A program made the position numbers and the translations under genes. A stretch of DNA of 64,000 bases. Origin: Shewanella subflava (GTDB lineage Bacteria; Pseudomonadota; Gammaproteobacteria; Enterobacterales; Shewanellaceae). Shown in pieces: positions 1-10,591 of the stretch (position 1 is its first letter; each line of letters begins with the position of its first letter). Where the stretch lies: NCBI RefSeq assembly GCF_025971955.1, contig NZ_JAPDMX010000024.1, forward strand, positions 1 through 64,000, read 5' to 3'. Below the pieces are notes generated by a model, which was given only the letters and a program-made list of their open reading frames with translations, made no database searches and was not told the DNA's origin.

Positions 1-76
1 GAGCGGTAGTTCAGTTGGTTAGAATACCGGCCTGTCACGCCGGGGGTCGCGGGTTCGAGTCCCGTCCGCTCCGCCA
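1..76 (+). tRNA. tRNA-Asp (GUC), first base outside the window
   Basis: The sequence folds as a standard tRNA. The acceptor stem GAGCGG pairs with the CCGCTC just before the 3' end, the T arm contains GGTTCGAGTCC, and the encoded CCA ends at base 76. The anticodon loop is CTGTCAC with anticodon GTC at 34-36, which reads aspartate codons. The usual 5' base G lies just outside the window, so this copy is cut by one base. A rho-independent terminator follows directly, so this is the last tRNA of its transcript. Confidence 0.96.
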
Positions 77-87
77 ACTTAAGATGA

Positions 88-117
88 AAGCCCTAGCAGC
101 AATGCTAGGGCTTTTTT
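88..117 (+). terminator. Terminator of the tRNA-Asp transcript
   Basis: An inverted repeat, AAGCCCTAGC and GCTAGGGCTT around a short AGCAAT loop, is followed by a run of six T residues. It lies 11 bases after the tRNA CCA end. Confidence 0.92.
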
Positions 118-264
118 CGTTGTGCTCCCCAATAACATTACCTTTTGAACCCATCTCTATTTTGATTAATATTTTTTGCATTTATCTGCTTATTTTGCTC
201 TTTTTTAAAAATATCGTTGGCTAATGTTTAAAACATTTTGATAAATAGATCTATTTTCTTGCTA

Positions 265-292
265 TTGACATATTGGTTGCCTAACTTATGGG
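265..292 (+). promoter_or_regulatory. Possible sigma-70 promoter of cinA
   Basis: A perfect -35 TTGACA lies at 265-270, with a weak -10 (TATGGG at 287-292) 16 bases downstream. If this is right, transcription starts near base 299. That excludes the upstream ATG at 296 and supports the cinA start at 320. The -10 match is poor. Confidence 0.3.
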
Positions 293-319
293 GCAATGAC
301 TGCATTAAAGGATTTAGCA

Positions 320-1594
320 ATGAAGCTAGAGATGATTTGTACTGGTGAAGAAGTATTATCTGGCCAGATTATTGATACCAATGCTGCTTGGGTTGCTAAC
401 GAGCTGATGTCGCTTGGGATTGAAATGCAACAACGAACAACTGTAGGTGATCGGTTAGGTGATTTAGTTGCGGTGTTCCAAGAGCGTAGTAAACATGCCG
501 ATGTGATATTGGTTAATGGCGGTTTGGGGCCTACAAGTGATGACATGTCAGCATTGGCTATGGCAAAAGCTAAGGGTGAAGCTTTAGTTGAAAATACTCA
601 ATGGCGCGATCACTTAGTCGATTGGTTTGCTAAAAATGGTCGAGTGATGCCTAAAAGTAATTTGAAGCAGGCTATGTTACCCGAATCAGCCGTAATGGTT
701 GATAATCCCGTTGGTACCGCTTGTGGCTTCAGAGTTAAGTTAAATAATGCATGGTTATTTTTTACACCAGGAGTGCCTTTTGAACTAAAGCAGATGTTTA
801 AAGAACAGTTTGTGCCGTTTCTTACACAAGAGTTTGGCTCTGCTGATAATAACCAATTACATAAATTGCTCACCATTGGCTATGGCGAATCAGCACTAGC
901 GGATATGTTAACCGCACTTCCACTTCCCGATGGCATTGAGTTAGGTTATCGCTCTTCCATGCCGCACATTGAAATCAAGATTTTCGCCCGAGGTGATAAA
1001 GCGATTCGCGCTTTACCTGAAGTGACTAAAGCGGTTAAACAATGTTTGGGTACTGCTGTTGTTGCTGAAAACAGGCCTACGCTAGCTGCAGAGATCCATA
1101 GTCGTTTATTTCAATCTGGTTTTAGTTTGAGTGTTGCTGAGTCTTGTACTGGTGGAATGATCACCAGTCAGCTGATTGATTTTGCCGGAAGTTCTTCATA
1201 TTTACATCATGGTTTAGTCACTTACAGTAATGAATCTAAGGTGAAGGTATTGAACGTTAACCCTCAGATTTTGGATGATCATGGCGCGGTTTCTATCGCA
1301 ACGGTAGAGGCGATGGCTGAAGGTGTTCGTAACATTTTGGATAGTGATTTTGCTTTGGCTACCAGTGGCATAGCTGGCCCTGATGGCGGCACAGATGATA
1401 AACCTGTAGGAACAGTTGCCATTGCACTGGCGACTAAGCAGGGCATGTATAGCCAAATGGTTAAATTACCTCGACGTTCTCGTCAGTTGGTAAGAAGCCT
1501 AAGCGCTGCAGTGGCTTTTGACATGTTACGACGAGCACTGCTAGATGAGGCCGTTATTGTTGATTATCCTTCTATTGGCCGCTTTGATAAGTAA
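320..1594 (+). CDS. cinA: CinA: nicotinamide mononucleotide deamidase / ADP-ribose pyrophosphatase
   Basis: This 424-residue protein has two domains. The N-terminal half (about 1-170) is a MoaB/MogA-like domain beginning [16 protein letters not shown] with the motif [10 protein letters not shown]. The C-terminal half (about 260-415) is the PncC domain with SVAESCTGG and [11 protein letters not shown]. PncC converts NMN to nicotinate mononucleotide in NAD salvage; the N-terminal domain of Shewanella CinA has been linked to ADP-ribose hydrolysis (family knowledge). An in-frame ATG exists at 296, but the start at 320 has an AAAGGA ribosome site and begins where family members begin. It is a single gene, not near recA. 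Confidence 0.93.
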   Translation: MKLEMICTGEEVLSGQIIDTNAAWVANELMSLGIEMQQRTTVGDRLGDLVAVFQERSKHADVILVNGGLGPTSDDMSALAMAKAKGEALVENTQWRDHLVDWFAKNGRVMPKSNLKQAMLPESAVMVDNPVGTACGFRVKLNNAWLFFTPGVPFELKQMFKEQFVPFLTQEFGSADNNQLHKLLTIGYGESALADMLTALPLPDGIELGYRSSMPHIEIKIFARGDKAIRALPEVTKAVKQCLGTAVVAENRPTLAAEIHSRLFQSGFSLSVAESCTGGMITSQLIDFAGSSSYLHHGLVTYSNESKVKVLNVNPQILDDHGAVSIATVEAMAEGVRNILDSDFALATSGIAGPDGGTDDKPVGTVAIALATKQGMYSQMVKLPRRSRQLVRSLSAAVAFDMLRRALLDEAVIVDYPSIGRFDK

Positions 1595-1668
1595 TGCTAA
1601 TCACACTTGATAAGTGATAAGTGATAAGCGATTAGTTATTTATAGCAATTGGCATCAGTGTTAAAAAC

Positions 1669-1695
1669 AAATAAAGCGCCGATGGCGCTTTATTT
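1669..1695. terminator. Bidirectional terminator between cinA and the lipoprotein gene
   Basis: The inverted repeat AAATAAAGCGCC / GGCGCTTTATTT flanks a GAT loop between two convergent genes. Its AT-rich outer arms give T-rich tails in both directions. Just upstream (about 1609-1628) is a short direct repeat of GATAAGT. Confidence 0.7.
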
Positions 1696-1713
1696 GTTAA
1701 CGGGATATCTTAG

Positions 1714-2250
1714 CTAAAACTTTACTACCAACTTGCCTTTTTCAACGGCGAGTTCTTTAGTCATTTTAGCCATTAGTGCTTGATTAGTGTCATTCATATC
1801 CAGTGTATAGACTGGCTGGTTTTCGAGAAATCCACGTAAAAAAGTCATTACTTGCGGCGTGATAGCCGAGAGTGTTTGTTCGATGTCGGCAGGTTCTGCC
1901 CTGACATTAACTAAATTCAACTGACGCAAATAAATGCTTTTTGTTTGGCTGTCGTACCAAGGTTGCGCTTCAAATGTTGTTTTAAGCTTAGCGCTGATTG
2001 GCATTAGTGGATTGCGGATACTAACTTTGGTGGTAGCTGTTAACCCCATAATGTTAGGTTTGTCGCCTAAACTAACTTGCATATCATTTAATACCAGATT
2101 GATACCGATAATCTGGTTGCCTTGTTTTACCTCAAAGTGCATCTCATTATTGAGGTAATTCTCTATTTCATTTTCAGTAATGCTGTACTGACTGGCGCAG
2201 CCAGTCAGTAGCAGCAAGGCACTGACAAATATCAGTTGTATTGTTTTCAT
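1714..2250 (-). CDS. YceB-like DUF1439 lipoprotein
   Basis: This 178-residue protein starts with a lipoprotein signal peptide whose lipobox is LLTGC-AS, with the modified cysteine at residue 18. The mature part resembles the DUF1439 family (E. coli YceB), a beta-rich fold thought to bind lipid or peptide in the periplasm; its function is unknown. The start codon overlaps the stop of ppc (TAATG), so the two genes are probably translationally coupled. No aspartate follows the cysteine, so outer-membrane sorting is expected. Confidence 0.82.
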   Translation of the reverse strand: MKTIQLIFVSALLLLTGCASQYSITENEIENYLNNEMHFEVKQGNQIIGINLVLNDMQVSLGDKPNIMGLTATTKVSIRNPLMPISAKLKTTFEAQPWYDSQTKSIYLRQLNLVNVRAEPADIEQTLSAITPQVMTFLRGFLENQPVYTLDMNDTNQALMAKMTKELAVEKGKLVVKF

Positions 2251-4898
2251 TAACCCGTGTTTCTCATGCCTGCGGCAACACCCGCGATAGTAAGCATTAG
2301 CGCCAATTGTACGTGTGCAGAAGGTTCTACTTCTTTACGTGTACGGGCTAATAGCTCTGTTTGCAGGAAGTTTAGCGGATCAATGTATGGATTGCGAAGT
2401 TTAACTGATTCACGGTTCCACGGTGTGTGTGACATTAGCTGATCTGATTCAGTTAGCGATAGCACAGTATCGACGCCGAGTTGTAATCTTTGGCGTAGCT
2501 TTTCACCTAAATGATGCAGTTCAGGTTTTACTAAGCAGTTTTCATAATAACGGGCTAGATTGGGCTCTGCTTTCATGTAAACCATTTCTAGCATAGAAAT
2601 GCGCGTTTCAAAAAACGGCCATTCTGCTTCCATTTCACGTAGTAATGTCAATTCGTCTCGTTGAATCGCAGCATTTAACGCTTCGCCAGCACCTAACCAC
2701 GCGGGTAGCATTAAGCGGTTTTGTGACCATGCAAAAATCCATGGAATAGCACGTAAGCTTTCAATACCGCCATCAACTTTGCGTTTTGCTGGTCGGCTAC
2801 CAAGCGGTAACTTGCCTAACTCGACTTCGGGGGTGGCTGAGCGGAAGTAAGGCACGAAGTCTTTTTCCTCACGCACAATACCGCGATAATGTAATACTGA
2901 TTCTTCTGCAATACGTTGCATACAATCGCGCCAGGATTTTTTGGGTTCTGGAGGCGGTAATAATGTCGCTTCCATAACGGCCGATGTATATAAGGCTAAG
3001 CTTTGTACTGCCAATTTAGGCAAGCCAAACTTAAAGCGGATCATCTCGCCTTGTTCCGTTACGCGGATACGGCCGTCGACTGAACCTGGCGGCTGAGACA
3101 AAATCGCTTTATGTGCAGGTCCGCCCCCACGTCCGATAGAGCCGCCACGGCCATGGAACAGCATCAATTTAACGTTAGCTTTATTGCAAACCGCAACAAG
3201 TTGTTCTTGAGCACGATATTGCGCCCAAGCGGCAGCCATTACCCCGGCATCTTTTGCTGAGTCTGAATAACCAATCATGACTTCTTGCATGCCTTTGGTG
3301 TATCCACGATACCAATCAATATTCAATAAAGATTCAATACAGCTAGCGGCGTTGGTTAAGTCTTCCAATGTTTCAAACAGTGGTACAACACGCATTGGAT
3401 GACTGCAGCCGGTTTCTTTTAATAGCAGTAATACAGTCAATACATCAGACGGTTTACCTGCCATTGAAATAACATATGAACCTAATGATTCTTTAGGTTG
3501 CTTGGCAATCAGCGCACAGGTTTTAATGACTTCAGCAACATCAGCACTTGGTTGCCAATTTGATGGTATCAAAGGGCGGCGACTGGTTAGTTCACGTAAC
3601 AAGAAAGCTTGTTTCTCATTTTCATCCCAATGATTGTAATCACCTAAACCTAAGTAACGGGTTAGCTCAGCAATCACATCGCTATGGCGAGTTGAATCTT
3701 GACGGATATCTAGGCGCAGCATGTGAATACCAAAGCTGGCAAGGCGGCGTAAAATATCGAGTAACAATCCGTTGGCAATCAGCTTCATGCCGCTATCGCA
3801 TAGGCTATGGTATAGAAGCTCTAATGGCTCCTGAAGATCAGCTTGGTGCCAAACAATATCATTGGTATTAATATCAGGATGACGACCTTCAAGACGTTCA
3901 TTTAAGTAGTCGATGGTTTTACGCAACTTGCAACGTAACTGGCGTAATACCACACGATATGGCTCGTTACTGTTATCGGTCAGAGCCAATAATTCAGGCG
4001 TTGCTTGTTCCATTGATAACTCGCCAACCAATGCAACAATATCTTTTAGATAAAGACGTGCCGCTGCATGGCGGTTTCTGTCTAATACTTCTTGGGTGAC
4101 TTTGTGGGTAACAAAAGGGTTACCATCACGATCGCCGCCCATCCAGCTAGAAAATCTGACAGGGGCAATGTTGATTGGTAGTTCTTTACCAGTACGTTGC
4201 TCAACTTGATCATTTAGCTGACGTAAAAAATCTGGAATCGCTTGCCATAACGAAGTTTCGATGGTGCTTAATCCCCAACGGGCTTCATCAACAGGTGTTG
4301 GGCGTTCGCTGCGTATTTCGTTGGTATGCCATATTTGCGCAATTAACTGACGTAAGCGTAAATTATTTTGGCTGCGCTCACGATCCGATAACTGGCTATT
4401 TTCCTGATCAGTTAAGCAATCCACCACGGCAGAGTATTTTTGAATTAATGTGCGGCGAGATATTTCAGTTGGATGCGCGGTGAGTACTAAATCGATTTCA
4501 AGTTGCTTTAAGCAGTTGATGACATCGTTTTCGTCTAAATCGGTATTTAATATTCTGCCAAGCAACTGCTCTACAGGATCTGGCACACAGACCAACTCAT
4601 CACAGTTACGGCTGATGGTGTGGTATTGCTCGGCAATGTTGGCTAAGTTTAAAAATTGGTTAAAGGCTTTGGCAAAAGGGACTAACTCTTCATCAGGCAA
4701 AGATGTTAGCAGCGCTAACATTTGCTCACGTGAGCTTTCATCACCCTTACGAGCTTGTTTGGCGAGAATACGGATTTGTTCAACTTTCTCAAGAAATGCA
4801 TCACCAAGATGGCTTTGCATAGTTTCACCTAAAATTTGGCCTAAATGTCCCACGTTCGATCTCAGTGAGGCATACATATCTGCCACTTGCTCTGCCAT
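2250..4898 (-). CDS. ppc: Phosphoenolpyruvate carboxylase
   Basis: This 882-residue enzyme carboxylates phosphoenolpyruvate to oxaloacetate and so refills the TCA cycle. The length is normal for the bacterial enzyme. Visible signatures are the catalytic histidine region [12 protein letters not shown] (about residue 137-148), [14 protein letters not shown] (about 578-591) and the C-terminal MRNTG, which binds the allosteric inhibitor aspartate in the E. coli enzyme. The ATG at 4898 is preceded by GGAGT. The YceB-like lipoprotein gene follows with a one-base overlap. Confidence 0.98.
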   Translation of the reverse strand: MAEQVADMYASLRSNVGHLGQILGETMQSHLGDAFLEKVEQIRILAKQARKGDESSREQMLALLTSLPDEELVPFAKAFNQFLNLANIAEQYHTISRNCDELVCVPDPVEQLLGRILNTDLDENDVINCLKQLEIDLVLTAHPTEISRRTLIQKYSAVVDCLTDQENSQLSDRERSQNNLRLRQLIAQIWHTNEIRSERPTPVDEARWGLSTIETSLWQAIPDFLRQLNDQVEQRTGKELPINIAPVRFSSWMGGDRDGNPFVTHKVTQEVLDRNRHAAARLYLKDIVALVGELSMEQATPELLALTDNSNEPYRVVLRQLRCKLRKTIDYLNERLEGRHPDINTNDIVWHQADLQEPLELLYHSLCDSGMKLIANGLLLDILRRLASFGIHMLRLDIRQDSTRHSDVIAELTRYLGLGDYNHWDENEKQAFLLRELTSRRPLIPSNWQPSADVAEVIKTCALIAKQPKESLGSYVISMAGKPSDVLTVLLLLKETGCSHPMRVVPLFETLEDLTNAASCIESLLNIDWYRGYTKGMQEVMIGYSDSAKDAGVMAAAWAQYRAQEQLVAVCNKANVKLMLFHGRGGSIGRGGGPAHKAILSQPPGSVDGRIRVTEQGEMIRFKFGLPKLAVQSLALYTSAVMEATLLPPPEPKKSWRDCMQRIAEESVLHYRGIVREEKDFVPYFRSATPEVELGKLPLGSRPAKRKVDGGIESLRAIPWIFAWSQNRLMLPAWLGAGEALNAAIQRDELTLLREMEAEWPFFETRISMLEMVYMKAEPNLARYYENCLVKPELHHLGEKLRQRLQLGVDTVLSLTESDQLMSHTPWNRESVKLRNPYIDPLNFLQTELLARTRKEVEPSAHVQLALMLTIAGVAAGMRNTG

Positions 4899-5046
4899 AC
4901 ATACTCCAAAGTCACTCGTTTAAATTGCCTAGCTATCACAATAACCATCGTACAGTATTCGGTCAATACACTAACACTGTGTTTTGTAATTTTATTTCGT
5001 TAATAAATTTCATTAAGCGCTATTTATGGTGTTTATTTAGTTATTA

Positions 5047-6198
5047 CTACTTAATACATGCGTGATAAATCATCTTTTTGATCAGTTCTACCGTGGGTGT
5101 AAGGTATTCCAAACCGATAAACTCATCTGGTTGATGTGCTTGATTAATGCTACCGGGACCTAAAACGAGGGTCTGACAGCCTAATTTATTGATGTATGGC
5201 GCTTCGGTTGAATAGTTAACCACTTCTGCTTCGTGGCCTGATAATTCTGCAACCAATTTGGTCCAGGGGTTATCTGCTTTACCTGCAAATGATTCTGCAC
5301 CAGGATATAAGGTGCTGACACTAATGCTGCCAGGATATTCTTTACTAATATCGCTTAAATAATTCAACACCATTAATTCAAGCTCAGCCAACTCCATGCC
5401 TGGAAGAGGGCGAATATCAAGGTGTAAATCACAACAGCCACAAATTCGATTGGCTGCATCACCGCCATGAATATGGCCAAAGTTCATTGTCGGGTAGGGT
5501 ACGGTAAAAGCATCTTCGCGATAATTTTCGCTTAGATGTTGTTTCAGTTTCATTAACTGACTGATGACTTTATGCATGACCTCAATGGCATTTAATCCTC
5601 TTGCGGGATCGGAAGAGTGACCACTGCGACCGATAACTCGAATTCCCTGGGCTAAATGGCCTTTATGCATATACACAGGTTTTAAGCTGGTCGGCTCGCC
5701 GATCACTGCATAATCCGGGGCTATGGCTTTTGAATCAGCAAACGCTTTGGCACCACTCATGGTGGTTTCTTCATCGGCGCTGGCAAAAATGGTTAATGGG
5801 CGCTTAAAATCTTCAAGCGGCATATCTTTCAATGCTTCAAGGACCAATGCAAAAAAACCTTTCATGTCACAGGTGCCTAAGCCATACCAACGGTTATCTT
5901 TCTCAACTAGTTCAAAAGGGCTTTGGCTCCACCTGCCTTCATCAAATGGCACAGTATCTGTGTGGCCAGCCAATAAAAGTCCGCCTTCACCTTGACCTAA
6001 ACGGGCAATTAAATTCTGCTTATTACGCGAGTCGGCCACAATGGGTGTTTCGCAACTAAAACCTAACTCGCTAAACCAGTCTTGCAACAATCCAATAACT
6101 GAATGGTTACTCATGTCGTGTTCAGGCTCTAAGGCGCTAATCGATGGTGTGCTAATCAACTGTGAAAAGGCACTTTTAAGGTTAGGTAGTGTGCTCAT
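5047..6198 (-). CDS. argE: Acetylornithine deacetylase
   Basis: ArgE removes the acetyl group from N-acetylornithine to give ornithine. It is an M20-family zinc hydrolase of 383 residues. Visible motifs are LLAGHTDTVPFD (metal-binding His and Asp), SADEETTMSGA (catalytic Glu) and a late His in GSINQAHQPDE. A longer reading frame begins at a TTG (6222), but the ATG at 6198 has an AGGA ribosome site and gives the usual N-terminus MSTLPNLKSAF. It is transcribed divergently from argCBFGH across a shared control region. Confidence 0.96.
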   Translation of the reverse strand: MSTLPNLKSAFSQLISTPSISALEPEHDMSNHSVIGLLQDWFSELGFSCETPIVADSRNKQNLIARLGQGEGGLLLAGHTDTVPFDEGRWSQSPFELVEKDNRWYGLGTCDMKGFFALVLEALKDMPLEDFKRPLTIFASADEETTMSGAKAFADSKAIAPDYAVIGEPTSLKPVYMHKGHLAQGIRVIGRSGHSSDPARGLNAIEVMHKVISQLMKLKQHLSENYREDAFTVPYPTMNFGHIHGGDAANRICGCCDLHLDIRPLPGMELAELELMVLNYLSDISKEYPGSISVSTLYPGAESFAGKADNPWTKLVAELSGHEAEVVNYSTEAPYINKLGCQTLVLGPGSINQAHQPDEFIGLEYLTPTVELIKKMIYHACIK

Positions 6199-6221
6199 TT
6201 GCGATCCTAAGTAGAAAAACA

Positions 6222-6260
6222 ATAAAATACTTATTCAGTAATATTGCATAAATAATATTG
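6222..6260. promoter_or_regulatory. Pair of ARG boxes (ArgR operator) between argE and argC
   Basis: Two sites resemble the ArgR consensus TGAAT-N4-ATTCA. The first has AAAAT-ACTT-ATTCA at 6224-6237 and the second TGCAT-AAAT-AATAT at 6245-6258. Their starts are exactly 21 bp apart, the spacing of tandem ARG boxes bound by one ArgR hexamer. The second box overlaps the predicted argE -10. The individual matches are imperfect (8/10 and 6/10). Confidence 0.5.
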
Positions 6261-6276
6261 TGTGTTAGTCTAGCAA
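6249..6276 (-). promoter_or_regulatory. Possible argE promoter
   Basis: Read on the minus strand, a -35 TTGCTA (6276-6271) and a -10 TATTTA (6254-6249) are separated by 16 bp. The -10 lies inside the second ARG box, which would explain arginine repression of argE. Confidence 0.35.
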
Positions 6277-6462
6277 ACAGATGACTAAGGCACTACAACT
6301 TGACTGTAAGAAATGAAATTAAATATGTGTAAATTTGCTGTGAAATCCAATATATCAAGAATTAACGCGAACTTCCTGCGACGATAGGGCTAAATTAGAC
6401 GTCCCCCGTCTAAATGCTTTATGCTAACACTTCCATTTATTACAACAAAAGACAACAACACA

Positions 6463-7443
6463 ATGAAAAATATCGCAATTATTGGTGCTAGTGGTTACAC
6501 CGGCGCGCAAATTACGTCTTTGATTAATGCAGATGCTAATTTATCTGTACAGGGTTTGTATGTCTCTGAAGGCAGTTTAGATAAAGGCCGTAAACTGGCA
6601 GATTTGTACCCTACTTATAGTCATATGTCCTATGTACTTTCCCCTTTAACTGCTGAAGCGAAAGCACAAATTGTGGCGCAAGCGGATGCAGTGGTATTAG
6701 CCACTGAGCATTCAATTAGCTTGGAGCTAGCGGCTGAGTTTTATCAACAAGGCTTGGCAGTATTTGATCTAAGCGGTGCGTATCGTTTTGCGGATGTTGC
6801 CCAATACCCTAAATGGTATGGCTTTGAACATACCCACCCAGAAGTATTAGCCGATGCGGTTTATGGTTTAGCAGAATGGAATGCTGAACAAATTAAGCAG
6901 ACCAAAATGATTGCGGTGCCGGGATGTTACCCAACGGCATCATTAACCGCATTAAAGCCGTTAAAACCTTTTTTAACATCAGCTTATCCGGTTATCAATG
7001 CGGTGAGCGGCGTAACGGGCGCAGGGCGTAAAGCGCAATTACATACCAGTTTTTGTGAGGTTAGCTTAACGCCATACGGTGTATTAGGTCACAGACATCA
7101 ACCTGAAATAGCGACTCAATTAGGCCAAGAAGTGATTTTCACGCCACATTTGGGTAACTTCAAGCGCGGAATTCTCGCTACGATTACCGTGCAGCTAAAA
7201 CCAGGTACCACAGAAGCCGATGTAGCCAAAGCCTATAGCGTGTATGACAACTCGCCAATTGTGACGGTTAAACAGAATCAATTTCCAAAAGTTGATGATG
7301 TGGTATTAACGCCAAATTGCCATTTGGGTTGGAAATACGATGCCAACAGTGGCTACTTGGTTGTTGCCAGTGCAATCGACAATTTAATGAAAGGTGCAGC
7401 AAGCCAAGGTTTGCAATGTATCAAAATCCACTTCGGCGTTTAA
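6463..7443 (+). CDS. argC: N-acetyl-gamma-glutamyl-phosphate reductase
   Basis: ArgC reduces N-acetylglutamyl phosphate to the semialdehyde with NADPH, the third step of arginine synthesis. The 326-residue protein begins [16 protein letters not shown], a Rossmann GxSGYTG motif, and carries the catalytic cysteine in [10 protein letters not shown] (about residue 152). An upstream in-frame ATG at 6421 would add 14 residues unlike the family, so 6463 is preferred even though its ribosome site is weak. It is the first gene of argCBFGH. Confidence 0.96.
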   Translation: MKNIAIIGASGYTGAQITSLINADANLSVQGLYVSEGSLDKGRKLADLYPTYSHMSYVLSPLTAEAKAQIVAQADAVVLATEHSISLELAAEFYQQGLAVFDLSGAYRFADVAQYPKWYGFEHTHPEVLADAVYGLAEWNAEQIKQTKMIAVPGCYPTASLTALKPLKPFLTSAYPVINAVSGVTGAGRKAQLHTSFCEVSLTPYGVLGHRHQPEIATQLGQEVIFTPHLGNFKRGILATITVQLKPGTTEADVAKAYSVYDNSPIVTVKQNQFPKVDDVVLTPNCHLGWKYDANSGYLVVASAIDNLMKGAASQGLQCIKIHFGV

Positions 7444-7468
7444 CAGCTAATAAAACAAGGATATAAAA

Positions 7469-8248
7469 ATGACAACTCATTCTGTTTTAGTGCTTAAAGT
7501 TGGCGGCGCGTTATTACAAACTGAAACTGGTATGGCGAATTTAATGTCAGCCATTAAAGACATGACCGCAGCGGGTCAGAAAATTGTATTAGTGCATGGT
7601 GGTGGTTGCTTAGTAGACGAGCAATTAACCGCCAACGGTAAAGACATTATCAAGCTTGACGGTTTACGTGTTACTCCTGCTGATCAAATCGGCATTGTTG
7701 TCGGCGCATTAGCCGGCACATCGAATAAAATCCTGCAAGCTGCAGCAGCCAAAGCGGGTGTTGTCAGTGTAGGCATGAGTTTGGGCGACGGTAATGTGGT
7801 TAAAGCTAACATTAAAGATGAACGTTTAGGCTTAGTCGGTGAAGTGACCCCGAATGATGCCAGCTATTTGAACTTTATTTTACAACAAGGCTGGTTGCCC
7901 ATTTGCAGTTCTATTGCCGTTTCAGATGCCGGCGAAATGTTGAATGTGAATGCAGATCAAGCCGCAACGGCATTAGCTAAGTTAGTCAATGGCACATTGG
8001 TGCTGTTATCTGATGTTGCGGGCGTGTGGGATGCAAACAAACAAGTCATAAAAAGTTTGAACAAAAGCCAAATTGAAACCTTGGTCGCACAAGGCGTAAT
8101 TGAAAAAGGCATGAAAGTAAAAGTTGAAGCAGCTTTAGAAGTAGCTCAGTGGATGGGGAAACCCGTTTTAGTTGCTTCTTGGTTAGAAACCGAACAGTTA
8201 AAAACATTAGCACAAGGTGGGTCCATCGGGACTCAAATACAGCCTTAA
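7469..8248 (+). CDS. argB: Acetylglutamate kinase
   Basis: ArgB phosphorylates N-acetylglutamate, the second step of arginine synthesis. It is 259 residues long, the short form typical of enteric-type enzymes that are not strongly feedback inhibited by arginine (family knowledge). Amino acid kinase motifs are LKVGGALL at the N-terminus, VHGGGCLVDE for substrate binding and LLSDVAGVWD near residue 180. An AAGGA ribosome site precedes the ATG, and it lies 25 bases after argC. Confidence 0.96.
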   Translation: MTTHSVLVLKVGGALLQTETGMANLMSAIKDMTAAGQKIVLVHGGGCLVDEQLTANGKDIIKLDGLRVTPADQIGIVVGALAGTSNKILQAAAAKAGVVSVGMSLGDGNVVKANIKDERLGLVGEVTPNDASYLNFILQQGWLPICSSIAVSDAGEMLNVNADQAATALAKLVNGTLVLLSDVAGVWDANKQVIKSLNKSQIETLVAQGVIEKGMKVKVEAALEVAQWMGKPVLVASWLETEQLKTLAQGGSIGTQIQP

Positions 8249-8259
8249 TGGAGTAGTTT

Positions 8260-9165
8260 ATGAAGCACCTGTTGTCGATAAAAGAGTTATCTCAAACTCA
8301 GTTACTGGATATTTTAGCTCTCGCTAAAAAAATTAAAGCAAACCCAGCAGAGTACCGTCGCGCCTTAGATGGAAAAAGCGTTGTGATGCTTTTTGAAAAA
8401 CCATCACTGCGCACTCGAGTTAGCTTCGATATCGGCATCAATAAATTAGGTGGTCATTGTTTATACCTTGACCAACAAAATGGTGCTTTAGGTAAACGTG
8501 AATCGGTAGAAGATTTTGCAACCAACATTTCGTGTTGGGCCGATGCAATTGTTGCGAGAACCTACTCGCATACCACCATTGAAAAACTCGCTAAGCATGG
8601 CAGTGTACCCGTAATTAATGCCTTATCGGATTTGTATCACCCATGCCAAGCGCTTGCTGACTTTTTATCATTATCAGAGCAATTTGATGATGTCAGCAAA
8701 GCCAAATTGGCTTATGTTGGTGATGGTAATAATGTTACCCACTCACTCATTTATGGCGCAGCCATTTTAGGCTTAACCATGACAGTGATTTGTCCAGAAG
8801 GGTATTTCCCTGATGCTTTAGTGGTTACAGAGGCACAAGCCTTAGCAGCTAAAAATGGCGGCAAGTTAACATTAACGGCCGACATTAATCAGATAGAAGG
8901 CCACGATGCTATCTATACTGACACTTGGATTTCAATGGGAGACGACACCTCTTTAACTGAAATTAAAGAACGTTTCAGCCCGTATCAAGTGAACACAGAG
9001 CTGATGGCGAAAGCCGGAGCGAAATACTTTATGCATTGTTTACCTGCCCACCGTGGTGTAGAGGTGACCGATGAAGTGATGGACGGCGAAGGATCGTTAA
9101 TTCTCGATCAAGCTGAAAATCGTATGCATGCTCAAAATGCCGTATTAGTCACCTTATTAAGTTAA
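8260..9165 (+). CDS. argF: Ornithine carbamoyltransferase
   Basis: ArgF joins ornithine and carbamoyl phosphate to make citrulline. At 301 residues it is the short class. The carbamoyl phosphate motif FEKPSLRTRVSF (about 44-55), HPCQALADFL (about 127-136) and the ornithine-binding MHCLPAHRG (about 262-270) are all present. It begins 11 bases after argB with a GGAG ribosome site and is part of the arg operon. Confidence 0.97.
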   Translation: MKHLLSIKELSQTQLLDILALAKKIKANPAEYRRALDGKSVVMLFEKPSLRTRVSFDIGINKLGGHCLYLDQQNGALGKRESVEDFATNISCWADAIVARTYSHTTIEKLAKHGSVPVINALSDLYHPCQALADFLSLSEQFDDVSKAKLAYVGDGNNVTHSLIYGAAILGLTMTVICPEGYFPDALVVTEAQALAAKNGGKLTLTADINQIEGHDAIYTDTWISMGDDTSLTEIKERFSPYQVNTELMAKAGAKYFMHCLPAHRGVEVTDEVMDGEGSLILDQAENRMHAQNAVLVTLLS

Positions 9166-9228
9166 TACAGTTAATTGTATTAATCGTTAAATTGAACAGC
9201 GTTAAGTCGCAGATTGTAGGAAGAGAAC

Positions 9229-10452
9229 ATGTCTAGTGCAGTGAAAAAAACCGGCGTTAAAAAAGTTGTCTTAGCTTACTCTGGTGGGTTAGACACCTCA
9301 GCTATCATTCCATGGTTAAAAGAAACCTATGATGATTGTGAAATTGTGGCATTTTGTGCTGACGTAGGTCAGGGCGAAGAAGAGTTAATAGGCTTACATG
9401 AAAAAGCCATTGCTTCAGGTGCATCTGAATGCCATATCGTTGATCTAAAAGAAGAGTTTGTTGCCGATTATATTTACCCAACAATCGCTACCGGCGCCAT
9501 TTACGAAGGTACTTATTTGTTAGGTACGTCTATGGCGCGTCCGATTATTGCTAAAGCCCAAGTGGAAGTGGCACGTAAAGTGGGCGCAGACGCCGTATGC
9601 CATGGTTGTACTGGCAAAGGTAATGACCAGGTACGATTTGAAGGATGTTTTGCTGCGCTAGCACCAGATTTAAAAGTGATTGCTCCATGGCGTGAGTGGG
9701 AAATGCGCAGCCGTGAAGACTTGCTTGCCTATTTAGCGGCACGTGACATTAAAACCAGTGCCTCAGCGACTAAAATTTATAGCCGAGATGCTAACGCATG
9801 GCACATTTCACACGAAGGCGGCGAGTTAGAAGACCCATGGAACGAGCCATCAAAAGGCGTGTGGACGTTAACCGTTGCCCCAGAAGATGCACCGAACGAG
9901 CCAGAATATGTGTCTCTGGCGATTAAAAATGGCCGTGTGACCCATGTTAATGATGAAGCATTGTCACCCTATGCAGCATTAATGAAGTTAAATGATATTG
10001 CAGGTAAACACGGTGTAGGTCGTATCGATATTACTGAAAACCGTCTCGTCGGCATGAAGTCTCGTGGTTGCTATGAAACACCTGGCGGTACCGTGATGTT
10101 TGCAGGCTTGCGCGCTATTGAAGAGTTAGTGCTAGATAAAACTAGCCGTACCTGGCGTGAACAAATAGCCGGCCAAATGTCACATCTAGTCTATGACGGC
10201 CGTTGGTTTACACCTTTATGTAAGTCGCTTATCGCAGCATCTGAGTCTTTAGCGGAATCAGTTAATGGTGATGTGGTGATCAAGCTTTATAAAGGCCAGG
10301 CAACACCGGTTAAAAAGCGTTCGCCAAACAGCTTATATTCAGAATCATTCGCCACCTTTGGTGAAGATGATGTGTATGACCAAAAGCATGCAGAAGGCTT
10401 TATTCGCTTATATTCTTTAGCTAGCCGTATTCGCGCGCTAAATAGCAAATAA
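9229..10452 (+). CDS. argG: Argininosuccinate synthase
   Basis: ArgG condenses citrulline and aspartate at the cost of ATP to give argininosuccinate. The 407-residue protein has the PP-loop [14 protein letters not shown] near residue 15 and [13 protein letters not shown] near residue 127, both diagnostic. It is of the class I length rather than the longer E. coli type. A GGAAGAG ribosome site lies upstream. A hairpin follows before argH. Confidence 0.97.
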   Translation: MSSAVKKTGVKKVVLAYSGGLDTSAIIPWLKETYDDCEIVAFCADVGQGEEELIGLHEKAIASGASECHIVDLKEEFVADYIYPTIATGAIYEGTYLLGTSMARPIIAKAQVEVARKVGADAVCHGCTGKGNDQVRFEGCFAALAPDLKVIAPWREWEMRSREDLLAYLAARDIKTSASATKIYSRDANAWHISHEGGELEDPWNEPSKGVWTLTVAPEDAPNEPEYVSLAIKNGRVTHVNDEALSPYAALMKLNDIAGKHGVGRIDITENRLVGMKSRGCYETPGGTVMFAGLRAIEELVLDKTSRTWREQIAGQMSHLVYDGRWFTPLCKSLIAASESLAESVNGDVVIKLYKGQATPVKKRSPNSLYSESFATFGEDDVYDQKHAEGFIRLYSLASRIRALNSK

Positions 10453-10472
10453 GCATAAAGCTCACGATATTA

Positions 10473-10495
10473 GGGCGCTATTAGGCGCCCTTCTT
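10473..10495 (+). terminator. Hairpin between argG and argH
   Basis: GGGCGC-TATTAG-GCGCCC is followed by the short T-rich tract TTCTTGT. The broken T tract suggests a partial terminator that would lower argH expression relative to argCBFG, or simply an mRNA-stabilising hairpin. Confidence 0.55.
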
Positions 10496-10591
10496 GTAAT
10501 CACTTTTACTTTTTACAAAGAGTGCTTACCAGAAGTAAATACTTATAAAATCGACATAATTGAATAGCAACAGCTAAAAGAGGATACCGAC

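Noticed and set aside
222..237. Palindrome AATGTTTAAAACATT before cinA as an operator
   Set aside because: It is AT-rich and 15 bp long, so chance or a general DNA bend is likely. No regulator is suggested.
1605..1630. Short GATAAGT direct repeats after cinA as a CRISPR or iteron array
   Set aside because: The repeats touch each other with no spacers and number only three; probably replication slippage.
4450..4923. A 157-codon frame on the plus strand inside ppc
   Set aside because: It is antisense to the well-conserved start of ppc and has no family resemblance.
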